Source of the DNA: Tupaia tana
Lineage: Eukaryota > Chordata > Mammalia > Scandentia > Tupaiidae
Direction: 5' to 3'
NCBI GenBank assembly: GCA_026018925.1
Contig: JAKSZU010000272.1
Coordinates: forward strand, 62,001-126,000
DNA: 64,000 nucleotides
In this document: one piece after another, positions 50,700 to 62,190 of the stretch
Position numbering within the stretch: the stretch's first letter is position 1
How the letters are laid out: each line of letters opens with the position of its first letter
Translations under genes and position numbers: made by a program
The notes under the pieces: model-generated
Seen by the model: only the letters and a program-made list of their open reading frames with translations
What the model was told of the DNA's origin: nothing
The model's database searches: none

Positions 50700-51860
50700 G
50701 CCCTCAGTTCATCCACACCACACCCCCATCTTTCCACCCTGGGCCAGGATCTCCGAGGGAGGAGTGCCCCCAGTAGTTCCAGCCCCGGGACCCCCAGGCC
50801 AGAGCCCCCTCTTTCACCCAGGTACATTTTTTTTCCTTTTTTTTTCCTTCTCTGTCCTGTTATCCACATCTTTCAATTGTAAATTTCTCTCTTCTGATCA
50901 ACACACAGGAACGCCCTCAGTTCATCCACAACACACCCCCCATTTTGGACCCTGGGCCAGGATCTCCGACTGAGGACTGACCCCAGTAGTTCCAGCCCCG
51001 GGACCCCCAGGTCAGAGCCCCCTCTTTCAGCCAGTTACATTTTTTTTCCTTTTTTTTTCCTTCTCTGTCCTGTTATCCACATCTTTCAATTGTAAATTTC
51101 TCTCTTCTGATCAACACACAGGAACGCCCTCAGTTCATCCACACCACACCCCCATCTTTCCACCCTGGGCCAGGATCTCCGAGGGAGGAGTGCCCCCAGT
51201 AGTTCCAGCCCCGGGACCCCCAGGCCAGAGCCTCCTCTTTAACCCAGGTACATTTTTTTTCCTTTTTTTTTCCTCCTCTGTCCTGTTATCCACATCTTTC
51301 AATTGTAAATTTCTCTCTTCTGATCAACACACAGGAACGCCCTCAGTTCATCCACAACACACACCCATCTTTGGACCCTGGGCCAGGATCTCCGACTGAG
51401 GACTGCGCCCAGTAGTTCCAGCCCCGGGACTCCCAAGCCAGAGCCCCCTCTTTCAGCCAGGTACATTTTTTTTCCTTTTTTTTTCCTTCTCTGTCCTGTT
51501 ATCCACCTCTTTCAATTGTAAATTTCTCTCTTCTGATCAACACACAGGAACGCCCTCAGTTCATCAACACCACACCCCCATCTTTCCACACTGGGCCAGG
51601 ATCTCCGAGGGAGGAGTGCCCCCAGTAGTTCAAGCCCCGGGACCCCCAGGCCTGAGCCCCCTCTTTCACCCAGGTATATTTTTTTTTCCTTTTTTTTTTC
51701 CTTCTCTGTCCTGTTATCCACATCTTTCAATTGTAAATTTCTCTCTTCTGATCAACACACAGGAACGCCCTCAGTTCATCCACAACACACCCCCATCTTT
51801 AGACCCTGGGCCAGGATCTCCGACTGAGGACTGCCCCCAGTAGTTCCAGCCCCGGGACCC
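50700..51860. repeat. 8-monomer tandem block, copy 2
   Basis: The partner of 49000-50150. The unit near 50.94 kb has one extra C before ATTTTGG, restoring the standard length lost in copy 1. Confidence 0.8.
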
Positions 51861-54447
51861 CCAGGGCAGAGCCCCCTCTTTCAGCCAGGTACATTTTTTT
51901 TCCTTTTTTTTTCCTTCTCTGTCCTGTTATCCACATCTTTCAATTGTAAATTTCTCTCTTCTGATCAACACACAGGAACGCCCTCAGTTCATCCACAACA
52001 CACCCCCATCTTTCCACCCTGGGCCAGGATCTCCGAGGGAGGAGTACCCCCAGTAGTTCCAGCCCCGGGACCCCCAGGCCAGAGCCCCTCTTTCACCCAG
52101 GTACATTTTTTTTCCTTTTTTTTTCCTTCTCTGTCCTGTTATCCACATCTTTCAATTGTAAATTTCTCTCTTCTGATCAACACACAGGAACGCCCTCAGT
52201 TCATCCACAACACACCCCCATCTTTGGACCCTGGGCCAGGATCTCCGACTGAGGACTGCCCCCAGTAGTTCTAGCCCCGGGACCCCCAGGTCAGAGCCCC
52301 CTCTTTCAGCCAGGTACATTTTTGTTCCTTTTTTTTTCCTTCTCTGTCCTGTTATCCACATCTTTCAATTGTAAATTTCTCTCTTCTGATCAACACACAG
52401 GAACGCCCTCAGTTCATCCACACCACACCCCCATCTTTCCACCCTGGGCCAGGATCTCCGAGGGAGGAGTGCCCCCAGTAGTTCCAGCCCCGGGACCCCC
52501 AGGCCAGGGCCCCCTCTTTCACCCAGGTACATTTTTTTTCCTTTTTTTTTCCTTCTCTGTCCTGTTATCCACATCTTTCAATTGTAAATTTCTCTCTTCT
52601 GATCAACACACAGGAACGCCCTCAGTTCATCCACAACACACCCCCATTTTGGACCCTGGGCCAGGATCTCCGACTGAGGACTGACCCCAGTAGTTCCAGC
52701 CCCGGGACCCCCAGGTCAGAGCCCCCTCTTTCAGCCAGGTACATTTTTTTTCCTTTTTTTTTCCTTCTCTGTCCTGTTATCCACATCTTTCAATTGTAAA
52801 TTTCTCTCTTCTGATCAACACACAGGAACGCCCTCAGTTCATCCACACCACACCCCCATCTTTCCACCCTGGGCCAGGATCTCTGAGGGAGGAGTGCCCC
52901 CAGTAGTTCCAGCCCCGGGACCCCCAGGCCAGAGCCTCCTCTTTCACCCAGGTACATTTTTTTTTCCTTTTTTTTTCCTCCTCTGTCCTGTTATCCACAT
53001 CTTTCAATTGTAAATTTCTCTCTTCTGATCAACACACAGGAACGCCCTCAGTTCATCCACAACACACACCCATCTTTGGACCCTGGGCCAGGATCTCCGA
53101 CTGAGGACTGCGCCCAGTAGTTCCAGCCCCGGGACTCCCAAGCCAGAGCCCCCTCTTTCAGCCAGGTACATTTTTTTTCCTTTTTTTTTCCTTCTCTGTC
53201 CTGTTATCCACATCTTTCAATTGTAAATTTCTCTCTTCTGATCAACACACAGGAACGCCCTCAGTACATACACACCACACCCCCATCTTTCCACCCTGGG
53301 CCAGGATCTCCGAGGGAGGAGTGCCCCCATTAGTTCCAGCCCCGGGACTCCCAGGCCAGAGCCCCCTCTTTCACCCAGGTACATTTTTTTTCCTTTTTTT
53401 TTTCCTTCTCTGTCCTGTTATCCACATCTTTCAATTGTAAATTTCTCTCTTCTGATCAACACACAGGAACGAACTCAGTTCATCAACAACACACCCCCAT
53501 CTTTGGACCCTGGGCCAGGATCTCCGACTGAGGACTGCCCCCAGTAGTTCCAGCCCCGGGACCCCCAGGTCAGAGACCCCTCTTTCAGCCAGGTACATTT
53601 TTTTTCCTTTTTTTTTCCTTCTCTGTCCTGTTATCCACATCTTTCAATTGTAAATTTCTCTCTTCTGATCAACACACAGGAACGCCCTCAGTTCATCCAC
53701 ACCACACCCCCATCTTTCCACCCTGGGCCAGGATCTCCGAGGGAGGAGTGCCCCCAGTAGTTCCAGCCCCGGGACCCCCAGGCCAGAGCCCCCTCTTTCA
53801 CCCAGGTACATTTTTTTTCCTTTTTTTTTCCTTCTCTGTCCTGTTATCCACATCTTTCAATTGTAAATTTCTCTCTTCTGATCAACACACAGGAACGCCC
53901 TGAGTTCATCCACAACACACCCCCATCTTTGGACCCTGGGCCAGGATCTCCGACTGAGGACTGCCCCCAGTAGTTCCAGCTCCGGGACCCCCAGGTCAGA
54001 GCCCCCTCTTTCAGCCAGGTACATTTTTGTTCCTTTTTTTTTCCTTCTCTGTCCTGTTATCCACATCTTTCAATTGTAAATTTCTCTCTTCTGATCAACA
54101 CACAGGAACGCCCTCAGTTCATCCACAACACACCCCCATCTTTAGATCCCTGGGCCAGGATCTCCGAGGGAGGACTGCCCCAAGGAGTTCCAGCCCAAGG
54201 ACCACCAGGCCAGAGCCCCCTCTTTCAGCCAGGTACATTTTTTTTTCCTTTTTTTTTTCCTTCTCTGTCCTGTTATCCACATCTTTCAATTGTAAATTTC
54301 TCTCTTCTGATCAACACACAGTAACGCCCTCAGTTCATCCACACCACACCCCCATCTTTCCAACCTGGGCCAGGATCTCCGACTGAGGACTGCCCCCAGT
54401 AGTTCCAGCCCCGGGACCCCCAGGTCAGAGCCCCCTCTTTCAGCCAG

Positions 54448-54533
54448 GTACATTTTTTTTCATTTTTTTTCCTTGACTCTCCTGTTATCCACATCTTTCA
54501 GTTGTAAATTTCTCTCTTCTGATCAACACACAG
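54448..54533 (+). other. Variant intron-like unit with changed branch region
   Basis: This class has an A inside the T tract (T-run, CA, T-run), TTGACTCTCC instead of TTCTCTGTCC, and TTTCAGTTG instead of TTTCAATTG. The last change destroys the best branch-site adenine and adds an internal AG. It is always followed by an exon-like unit starting GAATGCCC with CATCAACACC. It occurs singly at about 16.1 and 30.7 kb, and repeatedly from 48.5 kb to the end of the window. A related left-hand class has CCTTGTCTGTCC with the same TTTCAGTTG. Confidence 0.75.
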
Positions 54534-54659
54534 GAATGCCCTCAGTTCATCAACACCACACCCCCATCTTTCCACCCTGGGCCAGGATCTCCGAGGGAGG
54601 AGTGCCCCCAGTAGTTCCAGCCCCGGGACCCCCAGGCCAGAGCCCCCTCTTTCACCCAG
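54534..54659 (+). other. Representative exon-like half-monomer (126 bp)
   Basis: A typical block lying between an upstream CACACAG and a downstream CCCAG/GTACAT. It is 126 bp, a multiple of three. In the frame where the junction codon is AG|G it is open and encodes 42 residues, about half of them Ser, Thr or Pro. These include an SSST run near residues 4-7 and the segment APSSSSPGTPRPEPPLSP at about 24-41. A second frame is also open in this class and reads Pro/Val-rich; the third is closed by the TAG of CAGTAG. It resembles a mucin-type tandem repeat. Whether it is transcribed, spliced or translated is not shown by the sequence. A chance frame in GC-rich satellite DNA is the main alternative. 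Confidence 0.5.
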
Positions 54660-54746
54660 GTACATTTTTTTTCCTTTTTTTTTCCTTCTCTGTCCTGTTA
54701 TCCACATCTTTCAATTGTAAATTTCTCTCTTCTGATCAACACACAG
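54660..54746 (+). other. Representative intron-like half-monomer (87 bp)
   Basis: This block follows CCCAG and starts GTACAT. It continues with T-runs of 8 and 9 separated by CC, then CTGTTATCCACATC, a possible branch site CTTTCAAT about 33 nt from the end, a TTTCTCTCTTCT tract, and finally GATCAACACACAG. CTGAT is an alternative branch-site match, but it lies only 11 nt from the AG. There is no internal AG, as expected of an AG exclusion zone. The 5' site GTACAT is a weak match to GTRAGT. At 87 nt it would be a very short but usable animal intron. This is a sequence-based inference without RNA evidence. Confidence 0.5.
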
Positions 54747-55358
54747 GAACGCCCTAAGTTCATCCACACCACACCCCCATCTTTCCACCCTGGGCCAGGA
54801 TCTCCGAGGGAGGAGTACCCCCAGTAGTTCCAGCCGCGGGACCCCCAGGCCAGAGCCCCTCTTTCACCCAGGTACATTTTTTTTCCTTTTTTTTTCCTTC
54901 TCTGTCCTGTTATCCACATCTTTCAATTGTAAATTTCTCTCTTCTGATCAACACACAGGAACGCCCTCAGTTCATCCACAACACACCCCCATCTTTGGAC
55001 CCTGGGCCAGGATCTCCGACTGAGGACTGCCCCCAGTAGTTCCAGCCCCGGGACCCCCAGGTCAGAGCCCCCTCTTTCAGCCAGGTACATTTTTTTTCCT
55101 TTTTTTTTCCTTCTCTGTCCTGTTATCCACATCTTTCAATTGTAAATTTCTCTCTTCTGATCAACACACAGGAACGCCCTCAGTTCATCCACAACACACC
55201 CCCATCTTTCGACCCCTGGGCCAGGATCTCCGAGGGAGGACTTCCCCAAGTAGTTCCAGCCCAAGGACCCCCAGGCCAGAGCCCCCTCTTTCAGCCAGCT
55301 ACATTTTTTTTTCCTTTTTTTTTCCTTCTCTGTCCTGTTATCCACATCTTTCAATTGT

Positions 55359-55373
55359 AAATTTCTCTCTTCT
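55359..55373. other. Empty-site paralogue of the SINE insertion
   Basis: The same diagnostic flanks as the SINE locus: GACTTCCCCAAG upstream, GTAACGCC and CCCGCTTTC downstream. There is one uninterrupted target word and no SINE. Confidence 0.75.
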
Positions 55374-57049
55374 GATCAACACACAGTAACGCCCTCAGTT
55401 CATCCACACCACACCCCCATCTTTCCACCCTGGGCCAGGATCTCCGAGGGAGGAGTGCCCCCAGTAGTTCCAGCCCAGGGACCCCCAGGCCAGAGCCCCC
55501 GCTTTCACCCAGGTACATTTTTTTTCCTTTTTTTTTCCTTCTCTGTCCTGTTATCCACATCTTTCTATTGTAAATTTCTCTCTTCTGATCAACACACAGG
55601 AACGCCCTCAGTTCATCCACAACACACCCCCATCTTTGGACCCTGGGCCAGGATCTCCGACTGAGGACTGCCCCCAGTAGTTCCAGCCCCGGGACCCCCA
55701 GGTCAGAGCCCCCTCTTTCAGCCAGGTACATTTTTGTTCCTTTTTTTTTCCTTCTCTGTCCTGTTATCCACATCTTTCAATTGTAAATTTCTCTCTTCTG
55801 ATCAACACACAGGAACGCCCTCAGTTCATCCACAACACACCCCCATCTTTCCCCCCTGGGCCAGGATCTCCAAGGGAGGAGTGCCCCCAGTAGTTCCAGC
55901 CCCGGGACCCCCAGGCCAGAGCCCCCTCTTTCAGCCAGGTACATTTTTTTTCCTTTTTTTTTTCCTTCTCTGTCCTGTTATCCACATCTTTCAATTGTAA
56001 ATTTCTCTCTTCTGATCAACACACAGGAACGCCCTCAGTTCATCCACAACACACCCCCATCTTTGGACCCTGGGCCAGGATCTCCGACTGAGGACTGCCC
56101 CCAGTAGTTCCAGCCCCGGGACCCCCAGGTCAGAGCCCCCTCTTTCAGCCAGGTACATTTTTTTTCATTTTTTTTCCTTGACTCTCCTGTTATCCACATC
56201 TTTCAGTTGTAAATTTCTCTCTTCTGATCAACACACAGGAATGCCCTCAGTTCATCAACACCACACCCCCATCTTTCCACCCTGGGCCAGGATCTCCGAG
56301 GGAGGAGTGCCCACAGTAGTTCCAGCCCCGGGACCCCCAGGCCAGAGCCCCCTCTTTCACCCAGGTACATTTTTTTTCCTTTTTTTTTCCTTCTCTGTCC
56401 TGTTATCCACATCTTTCAATTGTAAATTTCTCTCTTCTGATCAACACACAGGAACGCCCTCAGTTCATCCACAACACACCCCCATCTTTGGACCCTGGGC
56501 CAGGATCTCCGACTGAGGACTGCCCCCAGTAGTTCCAGCCCCGGGACCCCCAGGTCAGAGCCCCCTCTTTCAGCCAGGTACATTTTTTTTCATTTTTTTT
56601 CCTTGACTCTCCTGTTATCCACATCTTTCAGTTGTAAATTTCTCTCTTTTGATCAACACACAGGAATGCCCTCAGTTCATCAACACCACACCCCCATCTT
56701 TCCACCCTGGGCCAGGATCTCCGAGGGAGGAGTGTCCCCAGTAGTTCCAGCCCCGGGAACCCCAGGCCAGAGCCCCCTCTTTCACCCAGGTACATTTTTT
56801 TTCCTTTTTTTTTCCTTCTCTGTCCTGTTATCCACATCTTTCAATTGTAAATTTCTCTCTTCTGATCAACACACAGGAACGCCCTCAGTTCATCCACAAC
56901 ACACCCCCATCTTTGGACCCTGGGCCAGGATCTCCGACTGAGGACTGACCCCAGTTGTTCCAGCCCCGGGACCCCCAGGTCAGAGCCCCCTCTTTCAGCC
57001 AGGTACATTTTTTTTTCCTTTTTTTTTCCTTGTCTGTCCTGTTATCCAC

Positions 57050-59000
57050 ATCTTTCAATTGTAAATTTCTCTCTTCTGATCAACACACAGGAACGCCCTC
57101 AGTTCATCCACACCAAACCCCCATCTTTCCACCCTGGGCCAAGATCTCCGAGGGAGGAGTGCCCCCAGTAGTTCCAGCCCCGGGACCCCCAGGCCAGAGC
57201 CTCCTCTTTCACCCAGGTACATTTTTTTTCCTTTTTTTTTCCTCCTCTGTCCTGTTATCCACATCTTTCAATTGTAAATTTCTCTCTTCTGATCAACACA
57301 CAGGAACGCCCTCAGTTCATCCACAACACACACCCATCTTTGGACCCTGGGCCAGGATCTCCGACTGAGGACTGCCCCCAGTAGTTCCAGCCCCGGGACC
57401 CCCAGGTCAGAGCCCCCTCTTTCAGCCAGGTACATTTTTTTTCCTTTTTTTTTCCTTCTCTGTCCTGTTATCCACATCTTTCAATTGTAAATTTCTCTCT
57501 TCTGATCAACACACAGGAACGCCCTCAGTTCATCCACAACACACCCCCATCTTTCGACCCCTGGGCCAGGATCTCCGAGGGAGGACTGCCCCAAGTAGTT
57601 CCAGCCCAAGGACCCCCAGGCCAGAGCCCCCTCTTTCAGCCAGGTACATTTTTTTTCCTTTTTTTTTCCTTCTCTGTCCTGTTATCCACATCTTTCAATT
57701 GTAAATTTCTCTCTTCTGATCAACACACAGGAACGCCCTCAGTTCATCCACTACACACCCCCATCTTTGGACCCTGGGCCAGGATCTCCGACTGAGGACT
57801 GCCCCCAGTAGTTCCAGCCCCGGGACCCCCAGGTCAGAGCCCCCTCTTTCAGCCAGGTACATTCTTTTTCCTTTTTTTTTCCTTCTCTGTACTGTTATCC
57901 ACATCTTTCAATTGTAAATTTCTCTCTTCTGATCAACACACAGGAACGCCCTCAGTTCATCCACACAACACCCCCATCTTTCCACCCTGGGCCAGGATCT
58001 CCGAGGGAGGAGTGCCCCCAGTAGTTCCAGCCCCGGGACCCCCAGGCCAGAGCCCCCGCTTTCACCCAGGTACATTTTTTTTCCTTTTTTTTTCCTTCTC
58101 TGTCCTGTTATCCACATCTTTCAATTGTAAATTTCTCTCTTCTGATCAACACACAGGAACGCCCTCAGTTCATCCACAACACACCCCCATCTTTGGACCC
58201 TAGGCCAGGATCTCCGACTGAGGACTGCCCCCAGTAGTTCCAGCCCCGGGACCCCCAGGTCAGAGCCCCCTCTTTCAGCCAGGTACATTTTTTTTCATTT
58301 TTTTTCCTTGACTCTCCTGTTATCCACATCTTTCAGTTGTAAATTTCTCTCTTCTGATCAACACACAGGAATGCCCTCAGTTCATCAACACCACACCCCC
58401 ATCTTTCCACCCTGGGCCAGGATCTCCGAGGGAGGAGTGCCCCCAGTAGTTCCAGCCCCGGGACCCCCAGGCCAGAGCCCCCTCTTTCACCCAGGTACAT
58501 TTTTTTTCCTTTTTTTTTCCTTCTCTGTCCTGTTATCCACATCTTTCAATTGTAAATTTCTCTCTTCTGATCAACACACAGGAACGCCCTAAGTTCATCC
58601 ACACCACACCCCCATCTTTCCACCCTGGGCCAGGATCTCCGAGGGAGGAGTACCCCCAGTAGTTCCAGCCGCGGGACCCCCAGGCCAGAGCCCCTCTTTC
58701 ACCCAGGTACATTTTTTTTCCTTTTTTTTTCCTTCTCTGTCCTGTTATCCACATCTTTCAATTGTAAATTTCTCTCTTCTGATCAACACACAGGAACGCC
58801 CTCAGTTCATCCACAACACACCCCCATCTTTGGACCCTGGGCCAGGATCTCCGACTGAGGACTGCCCCCAGTAGTTCCAGCCCCGGGACCCCCAGGTCAG
58901 AGCCCCCTCTTTCAGCCAGGTACATTTTTTTTCCTTTTTTTTTCCTTCTCTGTCCTGTTATCCACATCTTTCAATTGTAAATTTCTCTCTTCTGATCAAC
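57050..59000. repeat. Block repeated at +3.19 kb (15 monomers), copy 1
   Basis: Matches 60.245-62.19 kb at an offset of 3193. Shared marks are CCACTACACACC, CCACACAACACC, CCCGCTTTC, CCCTAGGCCAGG and CCCTAAGTTC. The 3.19- and 7.03-kb periods interleave across 54-64 kb. Confidence 0.8.
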
Positions 59001-60244
59001 ACACAGGAACGCCCTCAGTTCATCCACAACACACCCCCATCTTTGGACCCTGGGCCAGGATCTCCGACTGAGGACTGCCCCCAGTAGTTCCAGCCCCGGG
59101 ACCCCCAGGTCAGAGCCCCCTCTTTCAGCCAGGTACATTTTTTTTCATTTTTTTTCCTTGACTCTCCTGTTATCCACATCTTTCAGTTGTAAATTTCTCT
59201 CTTCTGATCAACACACAGGAATGCCCTCAGTTCATCAACACCACACCCCCATCTTTCCACCCTGGGCCAGGATCTCCGAGGGAGGAGTGCCCACAGTAGT
59301 TCCAGCCCCGGGACCCCCAGGCCAGAGCCCCCTCTTTCACCCAGGTACATTTTTTTTCCTTTTTTTTTCCTTCTCTGTCCTGTTATCCACATCTTTCAAT
59401 TGTAAATTTCTCTCTTCTGATCAACACACAGGAACGCCCTCAGTTCATCCACAACACACCCCCATCTTTGGACCCTGGGCCAGGATCTCCGACTGAGGAC
59501 TGACCCCAGTAGTTCCAGCCCCGGGACCCCCAGGTCAGAGCCCCCTCTTTCAGCCAGGTACATTTTTTTTCCTTTTTTTTTCCTTCTCTGTCCTGTTATC
59601 CACATCTTTCAATTGTAAATTTCTCTCTTCTGATCAACACACAGGAACGCCCTCAGTTCATCCACACCAAACCCCCATCTTTCCACCCTGGGCCAGGATC
59701 TCCGAGGGAGGAGTGCCCCCAGTAGTTCCAGCCCCGGGACCCCCAGGCCAGAGCCTCCTCTTTCACCCAGGTACATTTTTTTTTCCTTTTTTTTTCCTCC
59801 TCTGTCCTGTTATCCACATCTTTCAATTGTAAATTTCTCTCTTCTGATCAACACACAGGAACGCCCTCAGTTCATCCACAACACACCCCCATCTTTGGAC
59901 CCTAGGCCAGGATCTCCGACTGAGGACTGCCCCCAGTAGTTCCAGCCCCGGGACCCCCAGGTCAGAGCCCCCTCTTTCAGCCAGGTACATTTTTTTTCAT
60001 TTTTTTTCCTTGACTCTACTGTTATCCACATCTTTCAGTTGTAAATTTCTCTCTTCTGATCAACACACAGGAATGCCCTCAGTTCATCAACACCACACCC
60101 CCATCTTTCCACCCTGGGCCAGGATCTCCGAGGGAGGAGTGCCCCCAGTAGTTCCAGCCCCGGGACCCCCAGGCCAGAGCCCCCTCTTTCACCCAGGTAC
60201 ATTTTTTTTCCTTTTTTTTTCCTTCTCTGTCCTGTTATCCACAT

Positions 60245-62190
60245 CTTTCAATTGTAAATTTCTCTCTTCTGATCAACACACAGGAACGCCCTCAGTTCAT
60301 CCACACCACACCCCCATCTTTCCACCCTGGGCCAGGATCTCCGAGGGAGGAGTGCCCCCAGTAGTTCCAGCCCCGGGACCCCCAGGCCAGAGCCTCCTCT
60401 TTCACCCAGGTACATTTTTTTTCCTTTTTTTTTCCTCCTCTGTCCTGTTATCCACATCTTTCAATTGTAAATTTCTCTCTTCTGATCAACACACAGGAAC
60501 GCCCTCAGTTCATCCACAACACACACCCATCTTTGGACCCTGGGCCAGGATCTCCGACTGAGGACTGCCCCCAGTAGTTCCAGCCCCGGGACCCCCAGGT
60601 CAGAGCCCCCTCTTTCAGCCAGGTACATTTTTTTTCCTTTTTTTTTCCTTCTCTGTCCTGTTATCCACATCTTTCAATTGTAAATTTCTCTCTTCTGATA
60701 AACACACAGGAACGCCCTCAGTTCATCCACAACACACCCCCATCTTTCGACCCCTGGGCCAGGATCTCCGAGGGAGGACTGCCCCAAGTAGTTCCAGCCC
60801 AAGGACCCCCAGGCCAGAGCCCCCTCTTTCAGCCAGGTACATTTTTTTTCCTTTTTTTTTCCTTCTCTGTCCTGTTATCCACATCTTTCAATTGTAAATT
60901 TCTCTCTTCTGATCAACACACAGGAACGCCCTCAGTTCATCCACTACACACCCCCATCTTTGGACCCTGGGCCAGGATCTCCGACTGAGGACTGCCCCCA
61001 GTAGTTCCAGCCCCGGGACCCCCAGGTCAGAGCCCCCTCTTTCAGCCAGGTACATTCTTTTTCCTTTTTTTTTCCTTCTCTGTCCTGTTATCCACATCTT
61101 TCAATTGTAAATTTCTCTCTTCTGATCAACACACAGGAACGCCCTCAGTTCATCCACACAACACCCCCATCTTTCCACCCTGGGCCAGGATCTCCGAGGG
61201 AGGAGTGCCCCCAGTAGTTCCAGCCCCGGGACCCCCAGGCCAGAGCCCCCGCTTTCACCCAGGTACATTTTTTTTCCTTTTTTTTTCCTTCTCTGTCCTG
61301 TTATCCACATCTTTCAATTGTAAATTTCTCTCTTCTGATCAACACACAGTAACGCCCTCAGTTCATCCACAACACACCCCCATCTTTGGACCCTAGGCCA
61401 GGATCTCCGACTGAGGACTGCCCCCAGTAGTTCCAGCCCCGGGACCCCCAGGTCAGAGCCCCCTCTTTCAGCCAGGTACATTTTTTTTCATTTTTTTTCC
61501 TTGACTCTCCTGTTATCCACATCTTTCAGTTGTAAATTTCTCTCTTCTGATCAACACACAGGAATGCCCTCAGTTCATCAACACCACACCCCCATCTTTC
61601 CACCCTGGGCCAGGATCTCCGAGGGAGGAGTGCCCCCAGTAGTTCCAGCCCCGGGACCCCCAGGCCAGAGCCCCCTCTTTCACCCAGGTACATTTTTTTT
61701 CCTTTTTTTTTCCTTCTCTGTCCTGTTATCCACATCTTTCAATTGTAAATTTCTCTCTTCTGATCAACACACAGGAACGCCCTAAGTTCATCCACACCAC
61801 ACCCCCATCTTTCCACCCTGGGCCAGGATCTCCGAGGGAGGAGTACCCCCAGTAGTTCCAGCCACGGGACCCCCAGGCCAGAGCCCCTCTTTCACCCAGG
61901 TACATTTTTTTTCCTTTTTTTTTCCTTCTCTGTCCTGTTATCCACATCTTTCAATTGTAAATTTCTCTCTTCTGATCAACACACAGGAACGCCCTCAGTT
62001 CATCCACAACACACCCCCATCTTTGGACCCTGGGCCAGGATCTCCGACTGAGGACTGCCCCCAGTAGTTCCAGCCCCGGGACCCCCAGGTCAGAGCCCCC
62101 TCTTTCAGCCAGGTACATTTTTTTTCCTTTTTTTTTCCTTCTCTGTCCTGTTATCCACATCTTTCAATTGTAAATTTCTCTCTTCTGATC
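60245..62190. repeat. Block repeated at +3.19 kb (15 monomers), copy 2
   Basis: The partner of 57050-59000. Few differences separate the two, for example GTAACGCC near 61.35 kb against GAACGCC in copy 1, and CTGTCCTG near 61.08 kb against CTGTACTG. Confidence 0.8.

Larger units (their letters stand above)
54470..56950. repeat. Block repeated at +7.03 kb (33 monomers), copy 1
   Basis: Matches 61.50-63.98 kb at an offset of 7027-7028. Shared marks are CCCTAAGTTC, the AGCTACAT spacer, GTAACGCC, TTTTTGTTCC, TTTCCCCCC, GTGCCCACAG and AGTGTCCCCAG. It contains one of the empty-site paralogues. Confidence 0.85.
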
